A stretch of DNA of 56,338 nt from Hyphomicrobium sp. (GCA_022844105.1 JALHMJ010000009.1:2148-58485), one strand, 5' to 3'. Positions 1-10,064 are shown, numbered from the stretch's first letter. Numbers and translations: made by a program. Notes: a model not told the origin generated them from the letters alone.

Positions 1-46
1 CTCACCCCGACCCTCTCCCCATCGAAGGCGATAGGGAGAGGGGGTG
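1..46. repeat. Dispersed CCCTCTCCCC palindrome, copy 1
   Basis: The arms CCCTCTCCC (11-19) and GGGAGAGGG (34-42) are inverted around a 14-base centre. A second copy with the same arms and a tighter loop lies at 23672-23697. Both copies sit just downstream of a minus-strand gene (leuA here, cysS there). This fits a REP-like extragenic palindrome that could also help end transcription. There is no T-run, so it is not a textbook intrinsic terminator. Confidence 0.55.
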
Positions 47-56
47 CAGCGGTGGC

Positions 57-1613
57 TCAGAGCTGTTGCGCCTGGGCGACCTTCTGGCGCTTCACCATCA
101 GTTTGTTCAGCGCGGCCACATAGGCCTTGGCCGAGGCGACCATGGTGTCGGTGTCGGCACCGCGGCCCGTGACGACGCGGCCGTCTTCCTCAAGACGCAC
201 CGACACTTCCGCCTGAGCATCGGTCCCCTCGGTGACCGCGTGGACCTGATACAGCTCAAGGCGCGCCGAATGCGGGATCAACATCTTGATGGCGTTGAAG
301 GTTGCATCAACCGGCCCATTGCCCTGCGCCTGCACGGTGGAGGGTGTGCCGTCGACATCGAGCGTCAGAGTCGCGGCCTGGGGGCCGACGGTGCCAGCGA
401 TCACGGTCAGCGCCGCGACTTTCATGCGGTCGTGCGCATGGGCAATCTCGTGATCGACGAGCGCTTCGAGGTCCTCGTCGTAGATGTGCTTTTTGCGGTC
501 GGCCAGAGCCTTGAAGCGATTGAAGGCGTCCTCGAAGGCGTTCTCGCCCAATTCAAAGCCCATTTCACGCAACTTGGTGCGGAAGGCATTGCGGCCCGAG
601 TGCTTGCCCATCACGAGCGAGGTTTTCGCCACGCCGACCGATTCCGGCGTCATGATTTCGTAGGTCTGCTGGTACTTGAGCAGGCCGTCCTGGTGAATGC
701 CGCTCTCGTGGGCGAACGCGTTGCGACCGACAATCGCCTTGTTGTATTGGACGGGAAAATTGGTCACGGCCGACACGAGCCTGGACGCGCGCGACAGCAT
801 CGCCGTGTCGATTCCGGTTTCGTAAGGAAGAACATCGGCGCGGGTGCGGATCGCCATTACGATCTCTTCCAGCGCAGCGTTCCCGGCCCGCTCTCCGATC
901 CCGTTGATGGTGCATTCGATCTGGCGTGCGCCGGCATTCAAAGCCGCCAGCGAATTGGCAACGGCGAGGCCGAGGTCGTTGTGGCAATGGGTGGAAAAGA
1001 TCGCCTGATCGGCGTTGGCGACGCGCTCACGTACGGCGCGGAACATCTCGAAATATTCCTGCGGCGTGGCGTAGCCGACCGTATCGGGCAGATTGATCGT
1101 GGTTGCGCCAGCTTTGATGGCGGCGTCGACGCACTGGCACAGATAGTCGATCGGCGTACGGGTCGCGTCCATGGCCGACCATTCGACGTCGTCGACCAGA
1201 TTGCGGGCGCGGGCCACCGTGGCTGCAATGATCTCCAGCACTTCTGCCTGTGATTTGCGCATCTGATATTCGAGGTGGATTGGCGAGGTCGAGACGAATG
1301 TGTGGATGCGGCCGCGCTTTGCCTGGCGAACCGCTTCGCCGGCGCGGTCGATATCGGCGTTGATGGCGCGGGCGAGACCGGCGATCGTTGCGTTCTGGAC
1401 GCGCTTGGAAATGGCGCTGACCGCTTCAAAGTCGCCGTCTGAGGCGATCGGAAAACCGGCTTCAATGATGTCGACGCCCAGCGCATCGAGGCAGTCGGCG
1501 ACCTCCAGCTTCTCTTCGTATGTCATCGTCGCGCCTGGGCACTGTTCGCCGTCACGCAGGGTGGTATCGAAAATTACGACTCGGTCGGGTTTGGCGGTGT
1601 TGGCGGTCGTCAT
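57..1613 (-). CDS. leuA: 2-isopropylmalate synthase
   Basis: First committed step of leucine synthesis: condenses 2-ketoisovalerate with acetyl-CoA in the cytoplasm. The 518-residue length is typical. The N-terminal TIM barrel shows the metal/substrate motif [25 protein letters not shown] and [13 protein letters not shown]; the C-terminal part matches the LeuA regulatory (leucine feedback) domain. The frame stays open 34 codons upstream, but the ATG at 1613 has an AAGGA Shine-Dalgarno about 9 bases before it and begins the conserved region, so I chose it. A candidate Leu-rich leader peptide and nested hairpin lie 80-250 bases upstream, suggesting leucine-responsive control. The gene appears monocistronic. 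Confidence 0.96.
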   Translation of the reverse strand: MTTANTAKPDRVVIFDTTLRDGEQCPGATMTYEEKLEVADCLDALGVDIIEAGFPIASDGDFEAVSAISKRVQNATIAGLARAINADIDRAGEAVRQAKRGRIHTFVSTSPIHLEYQMRKSQAEVLEIIAATVARARNLVDDVEWSAMDATRTPIDYLCQCVDAAIKAGATTINLPDTVGYATPQEYFEMFRAVRERVANADQAIFSTHCHNDLGLAVANSLAALNAGARQIECTINGIGERAGNAALEEIVMAIRTRADVLPYETGIDTAMLSRASRLVSAVTNFPVQYNKAIVGRNAFAHESGIHQDGLLKYQQTYEIMTPESVGVAKTSLVMGKHSGRNAFRTKLREMGFELGENAFEDAFNRFKALADRKKHIYDEDLEALVDHEIAHAHDRMKVAALTVIAGTVGPQAATLTLDVDGTPSTVQAQGNGPVDATFNAIKMLIPHSARLELYQVHAVTEGTDAQAEVSVRLEEDGRVVTGRGADTDTMVASAKAYVAALNKLMVKRQKVAQAQQL

Positions 1614-1690
1614 GATATCTGGTCCTTGATGTCCTGCCCTGCGGCGCACGCGGCGCGCGGGCGATGATGATCCGTCGGCTCGCTGGTCAT

Positions 1691-1737
1691 CCCCTAAGCC
1701 ATCGCCGCCGATCATCGGCAGCGGACCGGCTCAGGGG
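1691..1737 (-). promoter_or_regulatory. Candidate leuA attenuator hairpin
   Basis: Read on the minus strand, CCCCTGAGCC (1737-1728) pairs over all ten bases with GGCTTAGGGG (1700-1691), counting one G-U pair. Inside it GCTGCCG (1722-1716) pairs with CGGCGGC (1710-1704), with one G-U pair. The outer stem overlaps the leader peptide stop codon and starts six bases after its Leu codon run, so a ribosome stalled on those codons would change the fold. No T-run follows. The GGTCC inside the hairpin (1727-1723) could pair with GGACC at the leuA ribosome binding site (1625-1621), so control could act on translation rather than on termination. Confidence 0.5.
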
Positions 1738-1859
1738 CCAGTAAGGAGCAGCAGCGGCAAGGTTCTCAACGCGCCGGCTGGAGCGCAGCCGTGGGCCACC
1801 CTGGGTGCGAACACCTCAGAGGGGAACGGGCGACCAGCCTTGTGGGCGTGCATCGACAT
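1731..1859 (-). CDS. leuL: Putative leucine leader peptide of leuA
   Basis: A 42-codon frame read toward leuA (a second ATG at 1853 would give 40 codons). It ends in LRTLPLLLLTGP, with four consecutive Leu codons (CTG CTG CTC CTT, 1754-1743) and two more just before. The stop codon is inside a strong hairpin. This is the architecture known for ribosome-mediated attenuation of amino-acid operons in proteobacteria. The start is uncertain: only a weak purine patch precedes it. The same frame stays open further upstream into the phzF region, but that part looks non-coding. leuL is used by analogy with enteric leader peptides, not by sequence homology. Confidence 0.5.
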   Translation of the reverse strand: MSMHAHKAGRPFPSEVFAPRVAHGCAPAGALRTLPLLLLTGP

Positions 1860-1970
1860 ACCTAAAACTCGGATCCGAACTGCGCCAAGGGTTACAATAT
1901 GTCGAAATGGTTGACAATGCACTGCAAACTGTCGGCCGGCGGGTCTGAGAAGAGGGTTGGGGGGAGCGTT

Positions 1971-2002
1971 GGGGTCAGACCCCAAACGCGGGGTCTGACC
2001 CC
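1971..2002. repeat. Inverted GGGGTCAGACCCC repeat pair, locus 1
   Basis: GGGGTCAGACCCC (1971-1983) is followed after six bases by its reverse complement GGGGTCTGACCCC (1990-2002), so the unit can fold into one long hairpin. It lies just past the phzF-family stop codon. The same 13-mers recur at 23591-23621 and 41051-41126, always at the 3' side of a gene. Two GCATGCCCC units follow directly. This fits a REP-like family; no cognate transposase is in the window. Confidence 0.7.
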
Positions 2003-2031
2003 GCATGCCCCCCGCATGCCCCGGATGCACC

Positions 2032-2940
2032 CTAGACCTCGATGGTGCCTTCGCTGACGCGCACCGAATGGCCGCCGATGCGCACGCCTTCCAGACCTTG
2101 ACCGTCGATCTGAAGAACGAGCGACACAAAGCTTGGCCGGCTCATCTCGAAACCCTGCTCGATCATCCGGCGATGGGTTCCCTGGGGTAGTCGATCAAAA
2201 CGGGCGATGACGCCGGCAAAACATACCGCGGCCGAACCGGTTGCCGGATCTTCCGGTATGCCGGCGTCGGGCGCGAACATGCGCACGTGGAACGACGATG
2301 TCGTGTGCTCGCACTGGCGCGTATAAAGATATGCGCCGACAAGGCCCTGCTCGGAAAAGGCCGGGGCCCAGTGTGCGCCGTTGATCCGCGCGCGGGCGAT
2401 GGCTTCGCGCGAGGCGATGGGGACAAAGGCGAAAGCGTTGCCTGAGGCATAGCAGACCGGCCGGTGGTTCTCGAAGCCGATCTCACTTGGGATCAGACCA
2501 AGGGCCGCCGCCAGGACGTCGATCGGAGGCAGCGATCCGGCTTCCACCGGCACCTTCGGTGCGTCGAATTCTGCGTAAGGCGCGTGATCCTTGCGCAACC
2601 GGACGCCGACGCGCAGCGTTCCGATGCCCTCTTCCAGCACGATCATCGCATCCGCGTCGCGGCCCTGACCAAATTTGTTTTCGGCCAGAAGGGCTGCCGT
2701 ACCGACGGTCGGATGGCCGGCGAAGGGAAGTTCCTTGACGGGAGTAAAAATGCGCATGCGCGCCGAATGTGCGAGGTTTTCCGCCGGCAGAATGAAAACC
2801 GTTTCCGACAGGTTGAACTCGCGCGCAATCGCCAGCATCTCCTCGTCGCTGAGCCCGCCTGCGCCATGCACGACAGCGAGCGGATTGCCGCCGAAGCGGC
2901 GGTCGGTAAAAACATCCAAGGTGCTGTAGGCGAGCCGCAT
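2032..2940 (-). CDS. PhzF family phenazine biosynthesis/isomerase-like protein
   Basis: A 302-residue protein with the full PhzF fold signature. The N-terminal DVFTDRRFGGNPLAV segment is followed by the catalytic-Glu motif FNLSETVF (Glu46), FAGHPTVGTA at about residues 75-84, and a C-terminal DPATGSAA motif. PhzF proteins are cytoplasmic isomerases/epimerases on small carboxylic acids. No phenazine genes are nearby, so this is a general family call with unknown substrate. It is upstream of leuA on the same strand, but over 400 bases with a leader peptide separate them. The next gene upstream (Nudix) ends about 100 bases before its start. Confidence 0.9.
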   Translation of the reverse strand: MRLAYSTLDVFTDRRFGGNPLAVVHGAGGLSDEEMLAIAREFNLSETVFILPAENLAHSARMRIFTPVKELPFAGHPTVGTAALLAENKFGQGRDADAMIVLEEGIGTLRVGVRLRKDHAPYAEFDAPKVPVEAGSLPPIDVLAAALGLIPSEIGFENHRPVCYASGNAFAFVPIASREAIARARINGAHWAPAFSEQGLVGAYLYTRQCEHTTSSFHVRMFAPDAGIPEDPATGSAAVCFAGVIARFDRLPQGTHRRMIEQGFEMSRPSFVSLVLQIDGQGLEGVRIGGHSVRVSEGTIEV

Positions 2941-3039
2941 CGATCCCTGCCTTCATGGTCCCACAAGGGAGGCACTTAGCTCATTCAATCGCCGTGTCCA
3001 AGCGGAATGGGGGCCAAGCGGAATGGGGCCGGCTACGCG

Positions 3040-3783
3040 TCAGGCTCCGGCATCTGGTCGGCGCTGCATGAGATGGGCGAGCAGGACGCGCGCGTAATGC
3101 GGCACGGGCAGCGCCGCTACGTCGTCCCAGGAGCGCACCGCTACAATCTCCTCCAGCTCGGGTTCTGCGTCCGCGCCGAAGGCATGGCGAATGCGGTCCT
3201 GCAGCGTCGCGGCATCGGCATCGCCGATCAGGTCGACAGCTATCGAGACCTGGCGGCCGACCGTCGTCACGAGGTAGCCGTCTCTGGCCGCCAGCATCTG
3301 CGGAGCCAGACCCGTTTCCTCTCGCACCTCGCGCAAGACACTTGCCCTGAGGTCGACGCGGCCGTCGGGCGATGTATCGCGGCTATCGATAAAACCGCCC
3401 GGTAGATAAAAGAGCCCGGCATTGACGTTGCCTGCCCGCTGGCGGCCGAGAAGTATTGCGCCGTCGCTGGAGCAGATCAGCGCCGAGCCAAAAACGTCGT
3501 ACACCGAAGCGTCCGGTGCACCCTGGTCCTTCCAATAGAGGAACTGTTTGAATTGCACGGGAAAGAGTTTGCCGGTCAACCGGCCATCGGCGATCGTGTA
3601 GCTGGACAGCATGTACACACGGCCATTGAACAACGATGGGCTCTCGGCGCAGCGGCGCTGCCAATGGGCGTCGATTTCGGACGCCCGGTCGGCGGCGAAC
3701 GGCCAAACTCGGTCCGTCACCATCAAGTCGCAGTCTTCGACCGGCGTTACTTTGGCTGGCGCCTCGTCTGTCCCGGCTGTCAC
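3040..3783 (-). CDS. Nudix hydrolase family protein
   Basis: A 247-residue cytoplasmic protein with a Nudix box in the C-terminal half: LPGGFID, a variable insert of about a dozen residues, then VLREVREETGL carrying the REXXEE metal-binding core. Nudix enzymes cleave nucleoside diphosphates linked to another group; the substrate cannot be told from sequence. The first 110 residues have no recognised domain and include a Trp/Phe-rich patch. The start is a GTG at 3783 preceded by AAAGGAAAG at good spacing; an overlapping ATG is out of frame. It is divergent from the secreted unknown at 3981, with about 200 bases between. Confidence 0.8.
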   Translation of the reverse strand: MTAGTDEAPAKVTPVEDCDLMVTDRVWPFAADRASEIDAHWQRRCAESPSLFNGRVYMLSSYTIADGRLTGKLFPVQFKQFLYWKDQGAPDASVYDVFGSALICSSDGAILLGRQRAGNVNAGLFYLPGGFIDSRDTSPDGRVDLRASVLREVREETGLAPQMLAARDGYLVTTVGRQVSIAVDLIGDADAATLQDRIRHAFGADAEPELEEIVAVRSWDDVAALPVPHYARVLLAHLMQRRPDAGA

Positions 3784-3980
3784 GACATCTTTCCTTTGCC
3801 GCCTGCCCGACGATGTAGGCGCGCCCGGCCGTTTGGCCGCCTCGGCTGCCGGACCGGATCATGTCCGATACCGCAGCCCTACGACGGCCGGTTGATCTTG
3901 TCACCTGCGCCACCGCCGTGGCCCGCAGCGATATTTTGCCATGATATCCTGCATCATGTCGGGTGGGTTTAATTGAGGGA

Positions 3981-5210
3981 ATGAGGGTGGGGCCAATACG
4001 ACGGCATGCGCGGCGATTTGCACGTCCGACGAGGCGGGCGATTGCGTGTCTTGCCGCCCTGCTCGTCTGTCTTTGGCCGCTGCCGATGCGGGCCGAACCA
4101 GCCGAAACCACCGGGCCGCTCGGGCCGCTCCCCGCCGGCTGGACGACAGCCGTCACCGATGTCATTGCGATTTTTTCCGCCGCCTCGCCAGAGGGCAGCC
4201 TGACGATCGTCGCGCCGGCAGCGACACCGGCCAACGGCGACATCAGGTCGGCCATCATCGAATTGGCGCCAGCGCTGATCGAGGACATGTTCGGGGAACC
4301 TCGGCCGGCGGGCGAGCCCGTGCCGCTGCCCGCCTCCGACGGCGTGGCTGCAGGCCTCATGATACCATTCACCGTGACACTCGACGACGGCGACGATGGG
4401 CGGATCGAGGTGACGGGCTATCCGCTAACAGGCAAGCGGATGCAGCTCTTTTTCATCGTTGCGCCGGCCGCGATGGCCGACGACGACGCGCAGCTTCGCG
4501 CGGCGCGGGGCCTCGTCGACCGTTGGCGGGCCGACGGCCTCGCCGTCAACGCCGACCTGACGGCGCAGATGGGAGCTCTGCCTGCGGCTTTCGATGCCGG
4601 ACCGGCCGTGCCGCCGTTGCCGGCGGTCGAGGACCCGGCCGTTCCCGACGACAGCGTGGAAAACGTCATCCACTTTCTGCGGTTTTCATTCGACGGCGGC
4701 AAACCGGAGGCTGCGGGCGAACCTGTCTCGTTGACCGCGCTCCTTTTGAAAGATGGCCGCGTCTTTGAAAGCGAAGCGCGGGCACCGGCGGACTTCGATC
4801 CCGACACGCGACCACCCGGCAGTCCAGGAACGGGTCGCTGGCAGCGGGATGGGGAGGCTTATGCGGTGGCTTTCGGCGATGGCACGCAGGGGACCGCCGT
4901 TGCCGGGCCGGCCAAAACCGTGGCGGCGCCGGCGGCGTTGACCCTGTCGGGGCGCTATTTGGCCATTGGCGGAACGGCGAGCGATGTTCTCGCCGACGCG
5001 ATCGAGTTTTACTCTGACGGCAGCCTGCTTTTGAAAGGTGGGGGCCGTGTCGCCAGCGGCAATTACGAGATCGGCATGCGGACGGCGCGCGTCAGCATCG
5101 CGGGACAACCGCAGCGCGCGTTTGTTTTCGGCATGCAGGGAGACGCGTCCGCGCCAGCGTTGCTGATCATCGGCAACCGCGTCTATGAGCGGGCGGAAGC
5201 CGCGCCATGA
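3981..5210 (+). CDS. Secreted protein of unknown function
   Basis: A 409-residue protein I do not recognise. The N-terminus has a long basic stretch (RRHARRFARPTRR) and then a hydrophobic core ending in PLPMRA-EP, a probable Sec signal peptide, so it is predicted periplasmic or secreted. The mature part seems to have two halves: residues 60-200 with a GRIEVTGYPLTGKRMQLFFIV strand pair, and residues 220-400 rich in glycine and short beta segments. The ATG at 3981 is preferred to an in-frame GTG 18 bases earlier; neither has an ideal ribosome binding site. The gene ends 8 bases before a bidirectional hairpin shared with ilvC. Confidence 0.6.
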   Translation: MRVGPIRRHARRFARPTRRAIACLAALLVCLWPLPMRAEPAETTGPLGPLPAGWTTAVTDVIAIFSAASPEGSLTIVAPAATPANGDIRSAIIELAPALIEDMFGEPRPAGEPVPLPASDGVAAGLMIPFTVTLDDGDDGRIEVTGYPLTGKRMQLFFIVAPAAMADDDAQLRAARGLVDRWRADGLAVNADLTAQMGALPAAFDAGPAVPPLPAVEDPAVPDDSVENVIHFLRFSFDGGKPEAAGEPVSLTALLLKDGRVFESEARAPADFDPDTRPPGSPGTGRWQRDGEAYAVAFGDGTQGTAVAGPAKTVAAPAALTLSGRYLAIGGTASDVLADAIEFYSDGSLLLKGGGRVASGNYEIGMRTARVSIAGQPQRAFVFGMQGDASAPALLIIGNRVYERAEAAP

Positions 5211-5218
5211 GCAATAAA

Positions 5219-5249
5219 AAAGCTCATGGACGCGAGGTCCATGAGCTTT
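5219..5249 (-). terminator. Intrinsic terminator of ilvC (bidirectional)
   Basis: A perfect 13-bp stem, AAAGCTCATGGAC (5219-5231) with GTCCATGAGCTTT (5237-5249), and a five-base loop. On the minus strand it is followed by an uninterrupted T-run (TTTTTTATTGC), as expected for an intrinsic terminator 22 bases after the ilvC stop. In the plus direction TTTCGTTG follows, so it may also stop the convergent upstream gene. Confidence 0.9.
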
Positions 5250-5270
5250 CGTTGTGCGGTGTAGCAGATG

Positions 5271-6350
<1,080 letters not shown>

Positions 6351-6548
6351 TTAAGGATCACAGTCCGTGGCGGCCACGTTCTGCAGGACTGCGGGGCGGG
6401 GGCCTTTCGTGGACTAGGCCCATCCGAATGCGGGCGGACGTTACACGCCCCCTCGCGGCGGCGGCAACGCCTGACGGCGGTAGCCGCCTGCGACATATGC
6501 CGATTTCGCGGCTTCGCGGTGGATCGTCCGGGTCATCCCTTATCGCGC

Positions 6549-6583
6549 GGTTAACGGAACTGCAACCGGAGTTGCGTTAAACC
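6549..6583. promoter_or_regulatory. Nested inverted repeat between ilvC and the lipoprotein gene
   Basis: The outer arms GGTTAACG (6549-6556) and CGTTAAACC (6575-6583) are inverted with one inserted base. The inner arms GCAAC (6562-6566) and GTTGC (6571-6575) pair perfectly around CGGA. It sits 36 bases before the lipoprotein start and about 260 bases upstream of ilvC, in a divergent region of about 330 bases. It is a candidate operator or leader hairpin. The rest of this region holds only the tandem repeat and a CGTGG/CCACG hairpin near 6370. Confidence 0.35.
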
Positions 6584-6618
6584 TCGCCACTGAGTTCAGC
6601 GATCGATGGATTCCAGCC

Positions 6619-7104
6619 ATGAAGCGTCTGCCGAAGTTTAGGGTGTTTGCGATTGCCGTTGCGGGTCTAGTGCTTGCCGGCTGTGGCAGTTCTGAGCCCA
6701 CGACGCCCAAGGAGGCTGTTAAACAGTTCATCGTTGTCTCGGCCGTTGATTGCGCCGACAACACCGGCCTCGAATTCGAACAGTGCATCACTCTTTTGGA
6801 AAAAGCGATTGCCGAGCACGATAAGGCGGCAGTGACCTACAAAAAACTCGCCGCCTGCGAGAAGGCCGAAGGCGCGGAACGCTGCGACCGTATCGGCGAA
6901 GATCTTTACCGGGCGCGCCTGTCGGCGTTCCAGATCACAATGTCGGCCAAGCCAACGGCCATTCCGCTTTATCCCGGCAAGACTGCGACGCCCGGTTTCC
7001 GGACCGCGTCGAACACCGAAATTGCCGCGGACGCGGACACCTTTACCTTCACCAAGAGCGCGGCTGATGCCGCCCACCTGTACGTCGGCAAAAAGAAGGG
7101 TTGA
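6619..7104 (+). CDS. Small lipoprotein of unknown function
   Basis: A 161-residue protein with a clear lipoprotein signal: basic MKRLPKFR, a hydrophobic core and the lipobox LAGC (Cys22). It is therefore a lipid-anchored periplasmic protein. Residues 30-110 form an acidic, mostly helical region with four further cysteines; the C-terminal 50 residues are Thr/Ala-rich. I recognise no domain. It is divergent from ilvC and convergent with ilvN, ending 25 bases from the ilvN stop. No strong ribosome binding site precedes the ATG at 6619, but the signal peptide begins exactly there. Confidence 0.7.
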   Translation: MKRLPKFRVFAIAVAGLVLAGCGSSEPTTPKEAVKQFIVVSAVDCADNTGLEFEQCITLLEKAIAEHDKAAVTYKKLAACEKAEGAERCDRIGEDLYRARLSAFQITMSAKPTAIPLYPGKTATPGFRTASNTEIAADADTFTFTKSAADAAHLYVGKKKG

Positions 7105-7129
7105 TCGGCGGCAGCAAGAGTGCGGACGG

Positions 7130-7678
7130 CTACATCGCCGCCGCGCCCCGCCCGATCGCAGCGATGCCGGTGCGGCTCACCTCAACGAGCCCCAATTCCC
7201 GCATGAGTGCGAGGAACGTTTCGATCTTCGATGCCTTGCCGGTAATCTCGAATACGAAATGCTCGGTCGAGGTGTCGACGACCTGGGCGCGGAAGATCTC
7301 CGCCATGCGCAACGCCTCAATGCGCTTTTCGCCCTTGCCCGCTACCTTCACCAGGGCCAGTTCGCGTTCGAGTGAAACACCCTCGCCCGTCAGATCTCGA
7401 ACGCGATGCACCGGCACCAGTCGTTCCAACTGATGCTTGATCTGCTCGATTACCGCCGGCGTGCCCCGCGTGACGATGGTGATGCGCGAAACATGCCGTT
7501 CGTGTTCGGTCTCGGTGACCGTGAGACTGTCGATGTTGTAACCGCGCGCCGTAAACAAGCCGATGACGCGCGCCAGCACGCCGGGTTCGTTGTCGACAAT
7601 CACCGACAGCGTGCGCGAAACCTCGTCCTGCGCGACACCGGGGCCGACGTAATGACTTTGCGGATTGGGATTGGCCAT
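7130..7678 (-). CDS. ilvN: Acetolactate synthase small (regulatory) subunit
   Basis: Regulatory partner of IlvB, giving valine feedback sensitivity and full activity. At 182 residues it is the long IlvH/IlvN form. An N-terminal ACT domain (residues 22-95: LSVIVDNEPGVLARVIGLFTARGYNIDSL) carries the Gly-rich valine-binding loop. The C-terminal ALS_ss domain follows (RELALVKV, then ITGKASKIETFLALM). It starts five bases after the stop of an exported unknown that separates it from ilvB, so the three are probably one transcript. Confidence 0.96.
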   Translation of the reverse strand: MANPNPQSHYVGPGVAQDEVSRTLSVIVDNEPGVLARVIGLFTARGYNIDSLTVTETEHERHVSRITIVTRGTPAVIEQIKHQLERLVPVHRVRDLTGEGVSLERELALVKVAGKGEKRIEALRMAEIFRAQVVDTSTEHFVFEITGKASKIETFLALMRELGLVEVSRTGIAAIGRGAAAM

Positions 7679-7683
7679 GGCGT

Positions 7684-8304
7684 TCAGTTCTTCTCTTTGT
7701 TCTGGTCATTCTCGTCGCGTTTGCCGGTCACGCCGTCGATCTCGGGTGCGGAATTGGGGAAAACTGTTTTCAGAAAAACCGGGAAACCGTGCTTGTCGAC
7801 TTCCGCCCGGACCGCTTCGGCCTCGACGGTGCCGACCTTGTATTGGTTGAACGCCGCGACCACCCGCCGGCCCATGGCCTGGGCAATCGCATCGGCGGTG
7901 GGCGCTCCGATCTTCTTCAATTGATCGGGCGGAAGGCGGCTGTAGATGCGGGTCAGCAGCTTGCTCTCCAGATAGTCCTGCGCAATGCAGCCTTCGAATG
8001 CGGCCGAGTATTGGGACGCGAGACCATGGGTGCGGTAGCACGCATCGATAAACTTGATGGCGGCTTCGGCGCCTTTCGTGCGCTGGATCGTGCCGATGCG
8101 AACGGCCGCTTCCTTGATATTCGCCGTCCGGTCCCACGTGATCGGCGGGGTCGAAGGCGGCGTGTTCGGTGCGGTGGCGCCTGGCGCGGGAGCGTTTGGC
8201 GCGGGTGGCCCAGGTGCAACGGGCGCAGCCGTCTGCGCGTTCGCGTGGCCCATTGTGCCCATGGCAAACAGGCAAGCCCATAAGGCGGCTGCGCTCGATC
8301 TCAA
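7684..8304 (-). CDS. Exported protein of unknown function between ilvB and ilvN
   Basis: A 206-residue protein with a signal peptide (hydrophobic [15 protein letters not shown], likely cut after HANA), a Pro/Ala linker at residues 25-55, and a predicted helical domain from about 60 to 200 with two cysteines (about 89 and 106). I recognise no family. The start is a TTG overlapping the ilvB stop as TTGA, with AAGG at proper spacing inside the ilvB end; this start is needed to give the full signal peptide. The stop lies five bases from ilvN. Tight coupling on both sides means co-expression with acetolactate synthase, although an exported product has no obvious role there. Confidence 0.75.
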   Translation of the reverse strand: MRSSAAALWACLFAMGTMGHANAQTAAPVAPGPPAPNAPAPGATAPNTPPSTPPITWDRTANIKEAAVRIGTIQRTKGAEAAIKFIDACYRTHGLASQYSAAFEGCIAQDYLESKLLTRIYSRLPPDQLKKIGAPTADAIAQAMGRRVVAAFNQYKVGTVEAEAVRAEVDKHGFPVFLKTVFPNSAPEIDGVTGKRDENDQNKEKN

Positions 8305-10064
8305 ACCAGCACCTTGCCTTCCTTGCTGATGGCCTTCTCAATGGCTTCTTCGCTGGCTTCGCCGAGCAGCATCTCGTTGTGCGCCTTGCCCGATGGGATC
8401 ATCGGGAAACAGTTGGCGAGTTTGGCAACGCGGCAATCAAAGATCGTCGGCACTTTGGTGTTGATCATGTCTAAGATCGCATCGTCGAGATCGTCCGGGT
8501 GCTCGCAGCGCATGCCGCGCCAGCCATAAGCTTCCGCGAGCTTGACGAAATCGGGCAGGCTCTCGGTGTAGCTGTGCGACAGGCGGTTGCCGTGCAGCAA
8601 TTGCTGCCACTGGCGCACCATGCCCATGTATTCGTTGTTCAAGATGAACACCTTCACCGGCAGATTGAACTGCACGGCGGTGGAGCATTCCTGAATGTTC
8701 ATCAGGATCGAGGCGTCGCCGGCGATGTCGATAACGAGCGACTTGGGATGGGCTAACTGCGCGCCGATCGCCGCCGGCAGACCATAGCCCATCGTTCCCA
8801 GGCCGCCGGACGTCATCCAGCGGTTGGGTTCTTCGAAGTTGTAGTATTGCGCCGCCCACATCTGATGCTGGCCGACTTCCGTCGTGATGTAGGTGTCGCG
8901 GTCCTTGGTCAGTTGATACAGACGCTCGCAGGCGTACTGCGGCATGATCACGTCTTTCACGTGCTTGAAGGACAGGGACTTCTTTGCGCGCCAGCCGTCG
9001 ATCTGCTTCCACCACGTCTTGATGGCCGCCTTGTCGATTTGCGGCGCTTTCTGTTTCCAGACGCGCAGCATCTCTTCGAGCACGTAGGCGCAATCGCCGA
9101 CGACGGGAATGTCGACGCGCACGTTCTTGTTGATCGAGGACGGATCGATATCGACGTGGATCTTCTTCGAATACGGGGCGAAGGCGTCGAGGCGGCCGGT
9201 GATGCGGTCATCGAAGCGGGCGCCGATGTTGATCATCACGTCGCAGTCGTGCATCGCCCAATTGGCTTCATAGGTGCCGTGCATGCCGAGCATGCCGAGC
9301 CACTGCTTGTCGGAGGCGGGATAGGCCCCAAGCCCCATCAGTGTCGATGTGATCGGGTAGCCGGTGAGGCGCACCAGTTCGCGCAGAAGCTGGCTCGCCT
9401 TGGGGCCGGAATTGATGATGCCACCGCCGGTATAGAAGACGGGACGCTTGGCGGACGCGATGAGATCGACCGCCTCGGCGACGGGTCCGGCGTCCGGCTT
9501 CAGTTTCGGGCGATAGGTTTTGTGGGCGACATTCGACGGGCCGGTGTAGTTGCCCGGCTTGAACTGGATATCCTTCGGGATGTCGACAACGACGGGACCG
9601 GGACGTCCCGAGCGGGCAATGTGGAACGCCTCGTGCAGCACGCGCGAGAGATCGTTCACATCCTTCACCAGCCAGTTGTGCTTGGTGCAGGGACGCGTGA
9701 TGCCGACCGTATCGCATTCCTGGAACGCGTCGTTGCCGATCAGATGCGTCGGCACCTGGCCGGTGATGCAAACGATCGGGATGGAATCCATCAACGCGTC
9801 GGTGAGACCCGTCACCGCGTTCGTGGCGCCGGGGCCGGACGTGACGAGCACGACGCCGACCTTGCCCGTCGAGCGCGCGTAACCTTCAGCAGCATGCACC
9901 GCGCCGCCTTCCTGGCGCACGAGAATATGCTGGACCTTATCCTGCTGGAAAAGTTCGTCGTAGATCGGGAGCACGGCGCCGCCGGGATAGCCGAAGATGT
10001 GCTCGACACCCTGGTCCACCAGCGCCTTCACCACCATTTCGGCGCCTGTCATCGTGCGTGCCAT
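8301..10064 (-). CDS. ilvB: Acetolactate synthase large (catalytic) subunit
   Basis: ThDP- and FAD-dependent enzyme that makes acetolactate or acetohydroxybutyrate from pyruvate, the entry to valine, leucine and isoleucine. 587 residues. The N-terminal pyrimidine-binding domain has the [15 protein letters not shown] motif and the catalytic Glu in [15 protein letters not shown]. The central FAD domain follows, and the C-terminal ThDP motif runs [11 protein letters not shown] to [14 protein letters not shown]. The frame extends five codons upstream, but the ATG at 10064 has AGAGG seven bases before it. It heads ilvB-unknown-ilvN; miaA lies 150 bases upstream on the same strand, with a candidate promoter between. 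Confidence 0.96.
   Translation of the reverse strand: MARTMTGAEMVVKALVDQGVEHIFGYPGGAVLPIYDELFQQDKVQHILVRQEGGAVHAAEGYARSTGKVGVVLVTSGPGATNAVTGLTDALMDSIPIVCITGQVPTHLIGNDAFQECDTVGITRPCTKHNWLVKDVNDLSRVLHEAFHIARSGRPGPVVVDIPKDIQFKPGNYTGPSNVAHKTYRPKLKPDAGPVAEAVDLIASAKRPVFYTGGGIINSGPKASQLLRELVRLTGYPITSTLMGLGAYPASDKQWLGMLGMHGTYEANWAMHDCDVMINIGARFDDRITGRLDAFAPYSKKIHVDIDPSSINKNVRVDIPVVGDCAYVLEEMLRVWKQKAPQIDKAAIKTWWKQIDGWRAKKSLSFKHVKDVIMPQYACERLYQLTKDRDTYITTEVGQHQMWAAQYYNFEEPNRWMTSGGLGTMGYGLPAAIGAQLAHPKSLVIDIAGDASILMNIQECSTAVQFNLPVKVFILNNEYMGMVRQWQQLLHGNRLSHSYTESLPDFVKLAEAYGWRGMRCEHPDDLDDAILDMINTKVPTIFDCRVAKLANCFPMIPSGKAHNEMLLGEASEEAIEKAISKEGKVLV

Noticed and set aside
66-1253. Long open frame antisense to leuA (395 codons)
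   Set aside because: An artefact of GC-rich codon structure opposite a well-conserved gene; no ribosome binding site or recognisable protein.
1860-2129. Upstream extension of the leader-peptide frame into phzF
   Set aside because: Ser/Arg/Ala-rich, overlaps the end of a real gene and has no ribosome binding site; only the last about 42 codons look meaningful.
2032-2940. PhzF homologue as evidence of a phenazine cluster
   Set aside because: No other phz gene is nearby; PhzF-family proteins are widespread outside phenazine producers.
6553-6578. GGAAC...CGTT resembling an EcfG stress promoter before the lipoprotein gene
   Set aside because: The spacing is 14 bases instead of 16-17; the inverted-repeat reading is more economical.
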